From an uncultured Selenomonadales bacterium (GTDB lineage Bacteria > Bacillota > Negativicutes > Selenomonadales > Selenomonadaceae), in the NCBI GenBank assembly GCA_937877545.1, contig CALFJE010000151.1, positions 1 through 61,804 of the forward strand: a DNA stretch of 61,804 nucleotides, read 5' to 3'. Made by a program: the position numbers and the translations under genes. Numbering within the stretch: the first letter of the stretch is position 1; every line of letters begins with the position of its first letter. Of the stretch, positions 48,683 through 56,299 are shown piece after piece. The notes beneath the pieces were generated by a model, which worked only from the letters and a program-made list of their open reading frames with translations, made no database searches and had not been told where the DNA came from.

Positions 48683-48761
48683 TTTCTGTTAATTAGGAAT
48701 TAGGAATTGGGAATTAGGGATTAGTAAAAAACTTTTCCCTAGTCCCCGGCTCCAGTCCCTA
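48683..48761 (-). repeat. Heptamer inverted element C, fliA-fapA
   Basis: On the minus strand the element starts at the fliA stop codon itself (TAGGGACTGG...), continues with G-rich heptamers, has a central GTTTTTTAC, and ends with C-rich heptamers of the TCCCTAATTCC type before the fapA ribosome site. The arms can pair into a hairpin. No gene lies inside. Confidence 0.65.
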
Positions 48762-49511
48762 AACCAAGTCCTCTTTGTTTTGCGCCAAGTAGCCGCGCAT
48801 TCTGAAAATCGCCTTCGTGTGCAGTTGAGAAATTCGCGCCTCGCTAAGGTGCAGAATCAACGCTATCTCCTTGAGCGTCAGCTCCTCATAATAGTAAAGC
48901 GATACGACCGTCCGCTCTTTTTCGGGTAGCCGCTCAATCGCCTTTGCAAGTGTATCTTTCAGCTCGAACAGCTCCGTCGAATTGGCGGGGTTTGTGTCTA
49001 TCGCCTCGGACACGTCGGTTTTGAGATATTCTTCCAGCGGGATTATCGTCGCCGAATTGCATTGGTTAATCAGCGTTTGCAATTCCTCAAGCGAAATGTT
49101 CAGAGCCGCCGCCAATTCCTTATCGGTCGCCGCCCGCCCCAATTCGTTTTCCAGCTTGGCAACCGCCTGCTCATATTTGCGAATCCGTTGGCGCATGGAA
49201 ACGGGTATCCAATCTTTGGAGCGCAGATAATCAATCATTGCGCCGCGAATCCGCAATGCCGCATACGTCTCAAATTTTATATTTCGCGCAAGGTCGAAGC
49301 GGTCAATCGCGTCAAGCAACCCGAAAAAGCCGCTGCTCAACAAATCGTCCCTGTCCAAATGCGGCGGAAGACTTACCGCCAAACGCCCGCAGACAAAGCG
49401 CACGAGCGGCAAATAATGTTCGGCGAGCGCGTTCCGCAACTCAACGGAATTCGTTTCCTTATACTTAACCCACAACATCTGCCAATCGATTCTGTTCGCG
49501 TCACTTTCCAT
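48759..49511 (-). CDS. fliA: Flagellar sigma factor FliA/SigD, 250 aa
   Basis: This sigma-70 family member of the motility type has region 2 (LVRFVCGRLAVSLPPHLDRD, DLLSSGFFGLLDAIDRFD), region 3 (GRAATDKELAAALNISLEE) and region 4 (LPEKERTVVSLYYYEELTLK, then EARISQLHTKAI). It should read sigma-28 promoters such as the one at 32422-32448. The ATG at 49511 gives the usual length. It follows a small membrane protein and cheD. Its stop TAG belongs to a heptamer element. Confidence 0.93.
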   Translation of the reverse strand: MESDANRIDWQMLWVKYKETNSVELRNALAEHYLPLVRFVCGRLAVSLPPHLDRDDLLSSGFFGLLDAIDRFDLARNIKFETYAALRIRGAMIDYLRSKDWIPVSMRQRIRKYEQAVAKLENELGRAATDKELAAALNISLEELQTLINQCNSATIIPLEEYLKTDVSEAIDTNPANSTELFELKDTLAKAIERLPEKERTVVSLYYYEELTLKEIALILHLSEARISQLHTKAIFRMRGYLAQNKEDLV

Positions 49512-49544
49512 AGTTGATTCACCGCCCCTCCGCACGTAAACGGC

Positions 49545-49925
49545 TCAGCTTTTGACGGCATGGAAATCCAACGGGCGTAAATCGTCAGCATCGTCCTCGA
49601 CCGTTTCCTCCGCCACGCCCAGATATTCCTCGCGATTAAAATCTTCGCCGGTCTCTTTAATCTGCGCGGTGTCGATAAGGTCTTCAAGTTCGCGGTTGGT
49701 TTTGAAAATGGCATATTCCTCGCCCGCCATTATCAGGACAAAGCTCCACAAACTCGTAAAACAAAAGGCTGAAAAAGTTCGCGACGCCACGGTCTCCTCC
49801 CGCACGAAGTCGCTTGTCAGCCCCGATATAAGTACGATTAGCAATGATACCATGCCGATAGCCAAGGAGAGTGCCACTCTTTTGACTGGCATTATTTCTT
49901 CCAGGAAGCTGTAAATTTCTGCCAA
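49545..49925 (-). CDS. Small membrane protein of the che/sigma operon, 126 aa
   Basis: Two membrane segments (about residues 14-37 and 48-67) are followed by an acidic cytoplasmic tail. I do not recognise a family. The TTG at 49925 has GAGGTG five bases upstream; a GTG at 49934 overlaps that site and is less likely. It lies between cheD and fliA with short gaps and is therefore co-transcribed with them. Confidence 0.6.
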   Translation of the reverse strand: MAEIYSFLEEIMPVKRVALSLAIGMVSLLIVLISGLTSDFVREETVASRTFSAFCFTSLWSFVLIMAGEEYAIFKTNRELEDLIDTAQIKETGEDFNREEYLGVAEETVEDDADDLRPLDFHAVKS

Positions 49926-49946
49926 AGTTACCACCTCAGCTGTAAA

Positions 49947-50432
49947 TCACATTGTCTTTTCGCCGCGGTCGATGGTTTTAACTTTGTAAATGCCGGTCGC
50001 CAAATCGATAGAAACCGTGCGCCCGTAAGTGCCGCCCGTGTCCTCGGCAACAACCTTGATACCATTGCGGCGGAGGATTTGCTTGCAAGTTTCGGCGTTC
50101 CTGGTGCCGACCTTCATGATGTCGGTTGCATTGGAAAAAGCAAACATCTGCGCCCCGCCCGCGATTTTGGCGACAAGCCGAGCCTTCGTCGCGCCGAGCG
50201 CAACCACATCGTTAATCATGAGCGGAATGCCCGTATCGGCAAATTTCGCGGGATTGTCGCTTGAGCGTGCCTGCGTGCTGTCGGGCAACATGATATGCAA
50301 AAGCCCGCCGACCTTTTTAATCGGGTCGTAGAGCGAAACGCCGATACACGAGCCCAAGCCGTAGCTAATGAGGTTGGACGGACTGCGACCGACCTTGTAA
50401 TCAGCCATGCCGACTTTGATAAGGTCTGCCAT
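49947..50432 (-). CDS. cheD: Chemoreceptor glutamine deamidase CheD, 161 aa
   Basis: CheD deamidates receptors and stimulates CheC. The catalytic Cys (C29 in GLGSCIGV) and His (H46 in GGLLHIMLP) are present. The third residue, usually Thr six positions before the Cys, is Ser23. The C-terminal EDTGGTYGRTVSIDLATG is typical. It follows cheC by two bases. Confidence 0.93.
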   Translation of the reverse strand: MADLIKVGMADYKVGRSPSNLISYGLGSCIGVSLYDPIKKVGGLLHIMLPDSTQARSSDNPAKFADTGIPLMINDVVALGATKARLVAKIAGGAQMFAFSNATDIMKVGTRNAETCKQILRRNGIKVVAEDTGGTYGRTVSIDLATGIYKVKTIDRGEKTM

Positions 50433-50434
50433 AA

Positions 50435-51049
50435 TTATTCAACTCCTACTGCTTTGACCAGAGTGCTCAGCGAGCCGGGATCCGGTACCAGGAAAAAGTG
50501 TCCGTGTATGCTGTCGTCTTCCGCCAAGAATTTGGTTTCGATAACCATTGCGTGATCGCCCATTTGCCCCAGCTGAACCAGCACGACGTTTAAAATCGCG
50601 CCCGCCATGTCAATCGCCAGGGAGGGTATCGACGGCAACATTGCTATATTCGTGAAGTGGAAAAACGCATTGAGATAAGAACCCGTCAAGATATTGCCGA
50701 CTTCCTTCAACGCCGAAACGTCCATATCGTCAAGGCTCTGCGTGGTGCCGAGCGGCTTGCCCATTGCGCTGTCGACGAGGTACAAAGCATTTTGCTTGGG
50801 CATGATAAAAAGGATATTGCCGGGAGCTTTGCCGTAGACGCGAAGGAATACGGCGACGACCAAAGCGTCGGGACCGCCGACGAGGTCGGGAACGTCCTCA
50901 ATCGGGACGAGCGCGACGCGAGGGACGTTCATATCGATTTTTTTGTTTACGACCTGCGACAAGGCAGTAGCCGAATTGCCCGCGCCGATATTGCCGATTT
51001 CGCGCAAGGCGTCCAGCTGTGCGGGGGTCAAATCGAATTCATCAATCAT
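50435..51049 (-). CDS. cheC: CheY-P phosphatase CheC, 204 aa
   Basis: Both E-x-x-N active-site segments are present (REIGNIGAGNSATAL with E17 and N20, and KEVGNILTGSYLNAF). The C-terminal extension is the usual one. CheC hydrolyses CheY-P and is activated by CheD, encoded next. It lies 37 bp after cheW. Confidence 0.94.
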   Translation of the reverse strand: MIDEFDLTPAQLDALREIGNIGAGNSATALSQVVNKKIDMNVPRVALVPIEDVPDLVGGPDALVVAVFLRVYGKAPGNILFIMPKQNALYLVDSAMGKPLGTTQSLDDMDVSALKEVGNILTGSYLNAFFHFTNIAMLPSIPSLAIDMAGAILNVVLVQLGQMGDHAMVIETKFLAEDDSIHGHFFLVPDPGSLSTLVKAVGVE

Positions 51050-51086
51050 CTGAAATCATCTCCGTGAAATTTATTGGGAGCAAAGC

Positions 51087-51572
51087 TCAATTCGTGCCGA
51101 CAATCTCCTCCAAATTGAGCATGGTAACGAGCCGCCCGTCGATATTGCCGATGCCGCTCAAGAATTTTTCCATAGCCCTGTCGCTGACAGTCTTTTTCGG
51201 GTCGACGAGCTTGCTTCTGATTGTCAAAACCTCGGTGACGGCGTCGACCAACATGCCGACTTGCAGGTCGCCGACAATGACGGTAACTATCCGCGCCGTT
51301 TCGGTGTAGGGCGTCTCTTCGATTCCGAGGCGTTTCTTCAAATCGATAACGGGCATGACCGAGCCGCGCTGATTGATTACGCCTTTGATAAAGCTTGCCG
51401 CGAAGGGAACGCGGGTTATGTCAACCATATCGTGAATTTCCTGCACTTGAAAGATATTTACGCCGTACTCTTCGTCGCGCAACTTGAACGCCACGACTTG
51501 CAGGGAATATACTTCTTCCTCTTCGTCGCTCAAAACGTTTTTGATTTTATTGACCGCGCTGTCTTTAGCCAC
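51087..51572 (-). CDS. cheW: Chemotaxis coupling protein CheW, 161 aa
   Basis: CheW links receptors to CheA. The SH3-like domain is clear (LQVVAFKLRDEEYGVNIFQV, QEIHDMVDITRVPFA, GVINQRGSVMPVIDLKKRLG). A short N-terminal extension of about 25 residues precedes it. It follows cheA by 12 bp with a GGAGG site. Confidence 0.94.
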   Translation of the reverse strand: MAKDSAVNKIKNVLSDEEEEVYSLQVVAFKLRDEEYGVNIFQVQEIHDMVDITRVPFAASFIKGVINQRGSVMPVIDLKKRLGIEETPYTETARIVTVIVGDLQVGMLVDAVTEVLTIRSKLVDPKKTVSDRAMEKFLSGIGNIDGRLVTMLNLEEIVGTN

Positions 51573-51584
51573 AAGAATTCCTCC

Positions 51585-53726
51585 TTAGTTAAGCATTGTC
51601 GCCACGTCGAGAATCAGAGCAACTCTGCCGTCGCCGAGTACCGTCGCGCCCGAGAACATCTTCAAGCCCATGAACAGGTTGCCGAGCGTCTTTATAACAA
51701 TTTCTTGCTGACCGATGAGTTTGTCAACGACAATGCCCGCCTTGGCTTCGCCCGCGTGCACAACCACGACGAACAGCTCCGCCGTGTCTTTGACGTGCGG
51801 AACCATAAGCGTTTCTTCCATGCGGATTATCGGGATAATTTCGCCGCGCAGGACGATGACCTCGTTGTTTTGCACGGTGCTGATATCGCTGAGCTGAATG
51901 CTCAACGTGCTGTCGATTGACGCGAGCGGAATGGCGTACATTTCGCTTTGGACTTGAACAAGCATTGCCTGGATAATCGCCAAAGTAAGCGGCAGTTTAA
52001 TCTTGAAGACGGAACCCTCGCCGACGTGCGTTTCAACGTCGACTTGACCGCTGAGCGATTCGATTTTACTGCGCACAACGTCCATACCGACGCCGCGCCC
52101 GCTGATGTCGCTGATTTTTTCCGCCGTGGAAAAGCCGGGCAGGAAGACGATACGAACGGCGTCCGCGTCGTCCATGGAGTCAACTTCCTCTTGACTGTAA
52201 AGTCCCTTCTCAACGGCTTTGCGGCGGATAACGTCGGCGTCAATGCCCTTGCCGTCGTCGGTGACCATGATAACGACGTTGTTGCCCTCGTGGCGGGCGA
52301 TAAGTCCGACTTCACCGATACGCGGCTTGCCCTTAGCCTCGCGCTCGTCGGGCATTTCAATTCCGTGGTCAAGCGAATTCCTCAAAAGGTGCATGATAGG
52401 ATCGCCGATTTCGTCGATAACGGTGCGGTCGAGTTCGGTTTCCTCACCTTCGATTGTCAAGTTGATTTCCTTGTTGAGTTCCTTTGTGACGTCGCGAACC
52501 ATGCGCGGGAAGCGGTTAAAGACTTGGCTGACGGGAACCATGCGGACTTTCATGACGATATTTTGGAGGTCGGTTGTAACTCTGTCCATTTGCTCCAAAG
52601 TCTCGGTAAGTTCGGAAAGTCTGTGGGTTTGCCCGATTTGCTCAAGACGAACTTTATTGATAACAAGCTCGCCCATAAGATTCATAAGGGTATCGAGCTT
52701 TTCGATGTCGACGCGGACGGATTGTCCTGCGTGGCTTTTCTTTTGCGCGGCATTACCGCCTGCACCGCCGGCAGCGGGAGCCGCAGGTTTGGTTGCGGGA
52801 GCGGAGGATTTTGCGGGCGCGGGCGTCGGAGCCGTTGCGGGAGCCGTTGACGCCGAAGGTTGCGCGGGCGCGGGAGCAGGTGCCGCCGCTTGAGCGGGAG
52901 CCGCCGCAGGTGCCGCGCCAAACTTTATGACTTTGGTGTCCGCGCTTTCGATTTCGGAAATGCCCATGACCGCGTTTTGGACGGCGGACTCTTCGGCTAA
53001 GGTTATCAAAATGACTTCAAACGAACGCTCGAAGGCTTCCTGCTCCAAATCTTCGGCGGAGGGGATTGTACGAATCACTTCGCCGAGTTCTTCCAGGGCG
53101 TTCATTACCATGTACGACCGCGCAGATTTGAGGAGGCAGGACTCCGCCAACGTGACTTTGAGGTAAACGCCCTGCATACCGTTTTTTATCGCTTCGTTTA
53201 TTATATTTCTTTCCGTGTCGGACAATTCGACGGGGATGTCTGCGGCTCCGGCGGCGGGCGCGGCAGTCGGAGCTTGAGCGGCAGGAGTTGCGGCGGACGC
53301 GGCAGTCGGGGCTTGAGCGGCAGGAGCGGCGGCAGGCGCAGTTTCACCTTTGGAGATCGCGCTCAATTTGGCAACTAAATCCGATACATCGATAAGGTCT
53401 TCGGGGTCGCCGTTGGCAACGTTGTTAATCATTTGCTCCAGCGAGTCAATACACTTGAACAGAGTATCGATTATGTCGCCGGATATTTTCAACTGCTCTT
53501 TGCGCAACATGTCGAGCACGTCTTCCATTTCGTGCGTCAGTTCGGCGATTTTGTTGTAGCCCATAGTCGCCGACATGCCTTTCAACGTGTGCGCGTTACG
53601 GAAAATTTCATTTAGTATGGACAAATCCTCGGCGTTGTCTTCCAAGCCGAGCAAGCCGTCGTTGAGCGATTGCAAATGTTCATGCGACTCGTCGAGAAAC
53701 ATATCCATGTATTGATTAGTTTCCAT
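51585..53726 (-). CDS. cheA: Chemotaxis histidine kinase CheA, 713 aa
   Basis: Domains in order: HPt with phospho-acceptor H46 (NAHTLKGMSAT), an Ala/Pro linker, a P2 domain that docks CheY/CheB (about residues 170-260), a second Ala/Pro linker, the dimerisation domain, the HATPase (LLRNSLDHGIEMPDEREAKG, VTDDGKGIDADVIRRKA, GRGVGMDVVRS) and a CheW-like domain. The linkers are unusually Ala-rich. GGAGG lies before the ATG. A four-helix-bundle element separates it from cheB. Confidence 0.96.
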   Translation of the reverse strand: METNQYMDMFLDESHEHLQSLNDGLLGLEDNAEDLSILNEIFRNAHTLKGMSATMGYNKIAELTHEMEDVLDMLRKEQLKISGDIIDTLFKCIDSLEQMINNVANGDPEDLIDVSDLVAKLSAISKGETAPAAAPAAQAPTAASAATPAAQAPTAAPAAGAADIPVELSDTERNIINEAIKNGMQGVYLKVTLAESCLLKSARSYMVMNALEELGEVIRTIPSAEDLEQEAFERSFEVILITLAEESAVQNAVMGISEIESADTKVIKFGAAPAAAPAQAAAPAPAPAQPSASTAPATAPTPAPAKSSAPATKPAAPAAGGAGGNAAQKKSHAGQSVRVDIEKLDTLMNLMGELVINKVRLEQIGQTHRLSELTETLEQMDRVTTDLQNIVMKVRMVPVSQVFNRFPRMVRDVTKELNKEINLTIEGEETELDRTVIDEIGDPIMHLLRNSLDHGIEMPDEREAKGKPRIGEVGLIARHEGNNVVIMVTDDGKGIDADVIRRKAVEKGLYSQEEVDSMDDADAVRIVFLPGFSTAEKISDISGRGVGMDVVRSKIESLSGQVDVETHVGEGSVFKIKLPLTLAIIQAMLVQVQSEMYAIPLASIDSTLSIQLSDISTVQNNEVIVLRGEIIPIIRMEETLMVPHVKDTAELFVVVVHAGEAKAGIVVDKLIGQQEIVIKTLGNLFMGLKMFSGATVLGDGRVALILDVATMLN

Positions 53727-53747
53727 TTAAAAGCCTCCTGTTTATTT

Positions 53748-53780
53748 TTAGGAATCAGGAATCGGGAATCAGGGAGCAGG
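53748..53780 (-). repeat. C-rich arm of heptamer element B (downstream end)
   Basis: On the plus strand AGGAATC, AGGAATC, GGGAATC, AGGGAGC-type heptamers run in tandem; on the coding strand they read as C-rich heptamers ending just before the cheA ribosome site. It pairs with the G-rich arm at 54191-54222. Confidence 0.7.
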
Positions 53781-53818
53781 TTTTACCAATCCGCAATTTC
53801 CGGTTCACGTCTCCAAAT

Positions 53819-54172
53819 TCAGTTATTTTTGAGCTTTGTAATCATTGCATTAAGCATTTTCCCTATCTCGCCGGACAAAGCTGTTATGGCATCAATATCT
53901 TCTTGCGCCAAATAATTCAGCTTAACGCAAAGCAGAAGTTGAGTTTCGACCTAGGCGTTCGAGCCGCGAGCTATGGACAAAAATCTCAAGTAGTCGCCCG
54001 TTGAAGCGCGTGCATTGCCTTCAGCGATATTGGAAGGAATGGAAACTGCCGCCCGCCTCAGTTGGTTAATCAAGCCGTAAAGCTCTTCTTTGGGCAATTT
54101 CGTAGTCAAGCCGTAAATTTCCGTTGCCAAATCCATCGCCTTTTGCCAAACGATTAAATCTTTATAATTCAA
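53819..54172 (-). pseudogene. S23-type four-helix-bundle protein gene with an amber stop
   Basis: The frame starts at TTG 54172 (MNYKDLIVWQKAMDLATEIY) and shows the family pattern LINQLRRAAVSIPSNIAEGN and YLRFLSIARGSNA. At 53953-53951 a TAG replaces what should be Glu (GAG), after which the same frame continues as VETQLLLCVKLNYLAQEDID, then GEIGKMLNAMITKL, to TGA at 53821-53819. Full length would be about 117 aa, normal for the family. These proteins are known from intervening sequences in 23S rRNA genes and as Avd-like partners. Here the gene sits inside a heptamer inverted element between cheB and cheA. Confidence 0.85.
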
Positions 54173-54190
54173 AACTCTTACATCCTTCCC

Positions 54191-54222
54191 CCGATTCTAC
54201 TCCCTAATTCCTAATTCCTATC
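54191..54222 (-). repeat. G-rich arm of heptamer element B (upstream end)
   Basis: On the coding strand the array reads TAGGAATTAGGAATTAGGGA and on to GGGGG. The first TAG is the stop codon of cheB, so the element begins exactly at the end of that gene. It is complementary, with G-T pairs, to the arm at 53748-53780. Confidence 0.7.
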
Positions 54223-55357
54223 TTCTAACCGCCTCGACAATGGCTTCGGCAATTTTATCCAAAGGGCGAATTTCGTCGGCAAGCCCCGCGTCAACCACGG
54301 CTTTTGGCATACCGTAAACCACGCAACTTGCCTCGTCCTGCGCGATTGAGTAGCCGCCCGACGCCTTGATTTTCTTCATGCCCTCGCAACCGTCGCAACC
54401 CATGCCCGTCATAATGACCGCGACCAAATCCTTGCCGAATTGCGCGGCGGAATCGTACATGACATTGACGGCGGGGCGGTGGTTTCCTACGGGCGGGTCT
54501 TTGCCAAGGACGATTTTACGTTCGCCGCCGGGCGCGGGAGCTATCCGCAACTGAAAACTGCCCGGCGCAATGTACACTTGTCCGGGTCTGATAATTTCGT
54601 CGTTTTCCGCCTCCTTGACCGCTATTTGGCTGATTGAGTTGAGCCTGTCCGCCAAAGACTTCGTGAAACCCGCCGGCATATGCTGAACCACAACCGCGCC
54701 GCAAGGCAGGTTGCCAGGCAGTCGCGTTATGACTGTCTGCAGTGCTTGAGGTCCGCCCGTCGACGTGCCGATAACCACGAGCTTTTTGCCCGTGCCGGGG
54801 ATAATTTTTTTGACAGGCTCCGCCGCAGGGACGCGACTTATCGTCGGTCTTTGCCCCAAGACGAGTCCCGATCTGCGTCTTACTTCGATTCGGCGCGGCT
54901 GCGGGTCTTCTTGGATTTTCGGTTTGTAGACAAGCGGCTTTGACGCGGAAACGCTTTTTTTGGCGTGAGCCTTCGCCGCCAGTCGGCATTTAGCCAAAAT
55001 CTCATCCTTTATCGTGTCGATTTTGGAAATGGCTCCGCCCGATTTGCTTACGAAATCGACCGCGCCCAGCGCAAGTGCCCGTATCGTCTCGTTGGTTCCC
55101 TTTTGCGTGGTGGAACTTACCATGACGACCGGCAACGGGCATTGCTCCATGATAATCGCCAGTGCTTCAAGTCCGTCCATTACCGGCATAATGACATCGA
55201 GCGTTAATACGTCGGGCTGAAATTTCTTCACTTTATCGATGGTGTCTTGACCGTTCACCGCCGTGCCGACAACTTCAAAGTCGCTTTGACTCTTAAACAA
55301 ATCAGAGAGGACTTTTCGCATAAAAGCGGAGTCATCAGCAATCAAAACACGAATCAC
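54218..55357 (-). CDS. cheB: Chemotaxis methylesterase CheB, 379 aa
   Basis: The receiver domain has D8/D9 and phospho-acceptor D54 (VLTLDVIMPVMDG); a Lys/Pro/Arg-rich linker leads to the methylesterase domain with the catalytic Ser in GTSTGGPQAL, His in VVQHMPAGFT and Asp in MTGMGCDG. The GTG at 55357 is chosen because GGGAGGCG precedes it and the product begins IRVLIADDS like its relatives; the open frame extends further upstream without a better site. It is the first gene of the che/sigma block. Confidence 0.93.
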   Translation of the reverse strand: MIRVLIADDSAFMRKVLSDLFKSQSDFEVVGTAVNGQDTIDKVKKFQPDVLTLDVIMPVMDGLEALAIIMEQCPLPVVMVSSTTQKGTNETIRALALGAVDFVSKSGGAISKIDTIKDEILAKCRLAAKAHAKKSVSASKPLVYKPKIQEDPQPRRIEVRRRSGLVLGQRPTISRVPAAEPVKKIIPGTGKKLVVIGTSTGGPQALQTVITRLPGNLPCGAVVVQHMPAGFTKSLADRLNSISQIAVKEAENDEIIRPGQVYIAPGSFQLRIAPAPGGERKIVLGKDPPVGNHRPAVNVMYDSAAQFGKDLVAVIMTGMGCDGCEGMKKIKASGGYSIAQDEASCVVYGMPKAVVDAGLADEIRPLDKIAEAIVEAVRR

Positions 55358-55474
55358 TTTGGACGCCTCCCTTTGGCTGAAAATTTTTGTGTTGTCGGCT
55401 CCTTGCCGTCCAACCGTTTCAAAATAACTAATGGCTACTATTCGCTTGACTTGCCAAAGTTCCTTCATTGCCGC

Positions 55475-55508
55475 AAAAAAAATCGCCCCTCCGAAATTTC
55501 AGAGCGGC
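55475..55508 (-). terminator. Terminator of the methyltransferase gene
   Basis: On the minus strand CTCTGAAA pairs with TTTCGGAG (one T-G pair), followed by GGGCGA and a run of eight T. It ends the unit running from 61334 down to 55530 and separates it from cheB. Confidence 0.7.
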
Positions 55509-55529
55509 TTAAAAATTTCAGGCGATAAA

Positions 55530-56276
55530 TTATAACGCGTCGGCAAAGTTCTCCGTCGTAGTCTTGCCTATTCTTAAAGAGAAGGGGTTGAACGGTCTGG
55601 TGTTCTTTTCCGCAACGACGACGCTGTCGTAGAAATGAAGACCGCCTATATTGATTGTGCCGTAAGTCAGCGGCAAAGCTCCTCGCGCATGAAAGGCGTT
55701 GAGTTCGTCAATAAGCCTTTTCGTAAATTCTATGAAGCTGTTGGGATTATGCAACCCTGCGCCCTCGGAATCATTCCAATACGACGTGTGGCAGTCTTCG
55801 CACATGTAAAGCCCGCCCTCTTTTATATGCGGGAACATTTCACGGAAAGTGACGATTTGTTGATTCATTGTGTGCCCGCCGTCGTCAAGAAGGATGTCAA
55901 CGTGCGGATATTTCTTTTTGAACGCCGCCCAAAAATCAACGTCCTCCTGCGAGCCGATTTCGATAGCGATTTGCTCCTCCGCCAGCTCCTTGCATTTGGG
56001 GTCAATGTCGACGCCGACAATCTGAGCGTTTTTGCCGAAATAATGCTTCCACATCTGCGCGGAGCCGCCGTTTTGCACACCGACCTCGACGAAGACAATA
56101 TCCTTGCCGCGATATGGCGCGAACCATTTTTCGTAAATCGGAAAGTAGTGCGCCCATTTGTCAATGCAACGGTGTTCTTCAAACAGCCAATACTTCATCA
56201 AGTCGCCCTGCCCGAAGAGCCGATATGCAGCCCTCAACGATTCAAGTTGATTCTTCTTTAATTCAATTTCTGTCAT
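55530..56276 (-). CDS. Class I SAM-dependent methyltransferase, 248 aa
   Basis: The Rossmann motif is present (FVEVGVQNGGSAQMWKHYFG, IVGVDIDPKC), followed by ILLDDGGHTMNQQ and YMCEDCHTSYW, the pattern of MycE/CmcI-like sugar or macrolide O-methyltransferases. The target is unknown. The ATG at 56276 lies about ten bases after GAGGT. It follows the condensation-domain gene by 23 bp and ends at a terminator, which makes it the last gene of a possible small-molecule or surface-modification unit. Confidence 0.75.
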   Translation of the reverse strand: MTEIELKKNQLESLRAAYRLFGQGDLMKYWLFEEHRCIDKWAHYFPIYEKWFAPYRGKDIVFVEVGVQNGGSAQMWKHYFGKNAQIVGVDIDPKCKELAEEQIAIEIGSQEDVDFWAAFKKKYPHVDILLDDGGHTMNQQIVTFREMFPHIKEGGLYMCEDCHTSYWNDSEGAGLHNPNSFIEFTKRLIDELNAFHARGALPLTYGTINIGGLHFYDSVVVAEKNTRPFNPFSLRIGKTTTENFADAL

Positions 56277-56299
56277 TGAACAAATACCTCGTTTAGCAT

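Noticed and set aside
53748..54222. Insertion sequence with a transposase
   Set aside because: The element has inverted arms but no transposase gene; the only ORF is a four-helix-bundle protein. No target-site duplication could be recognised by eye.
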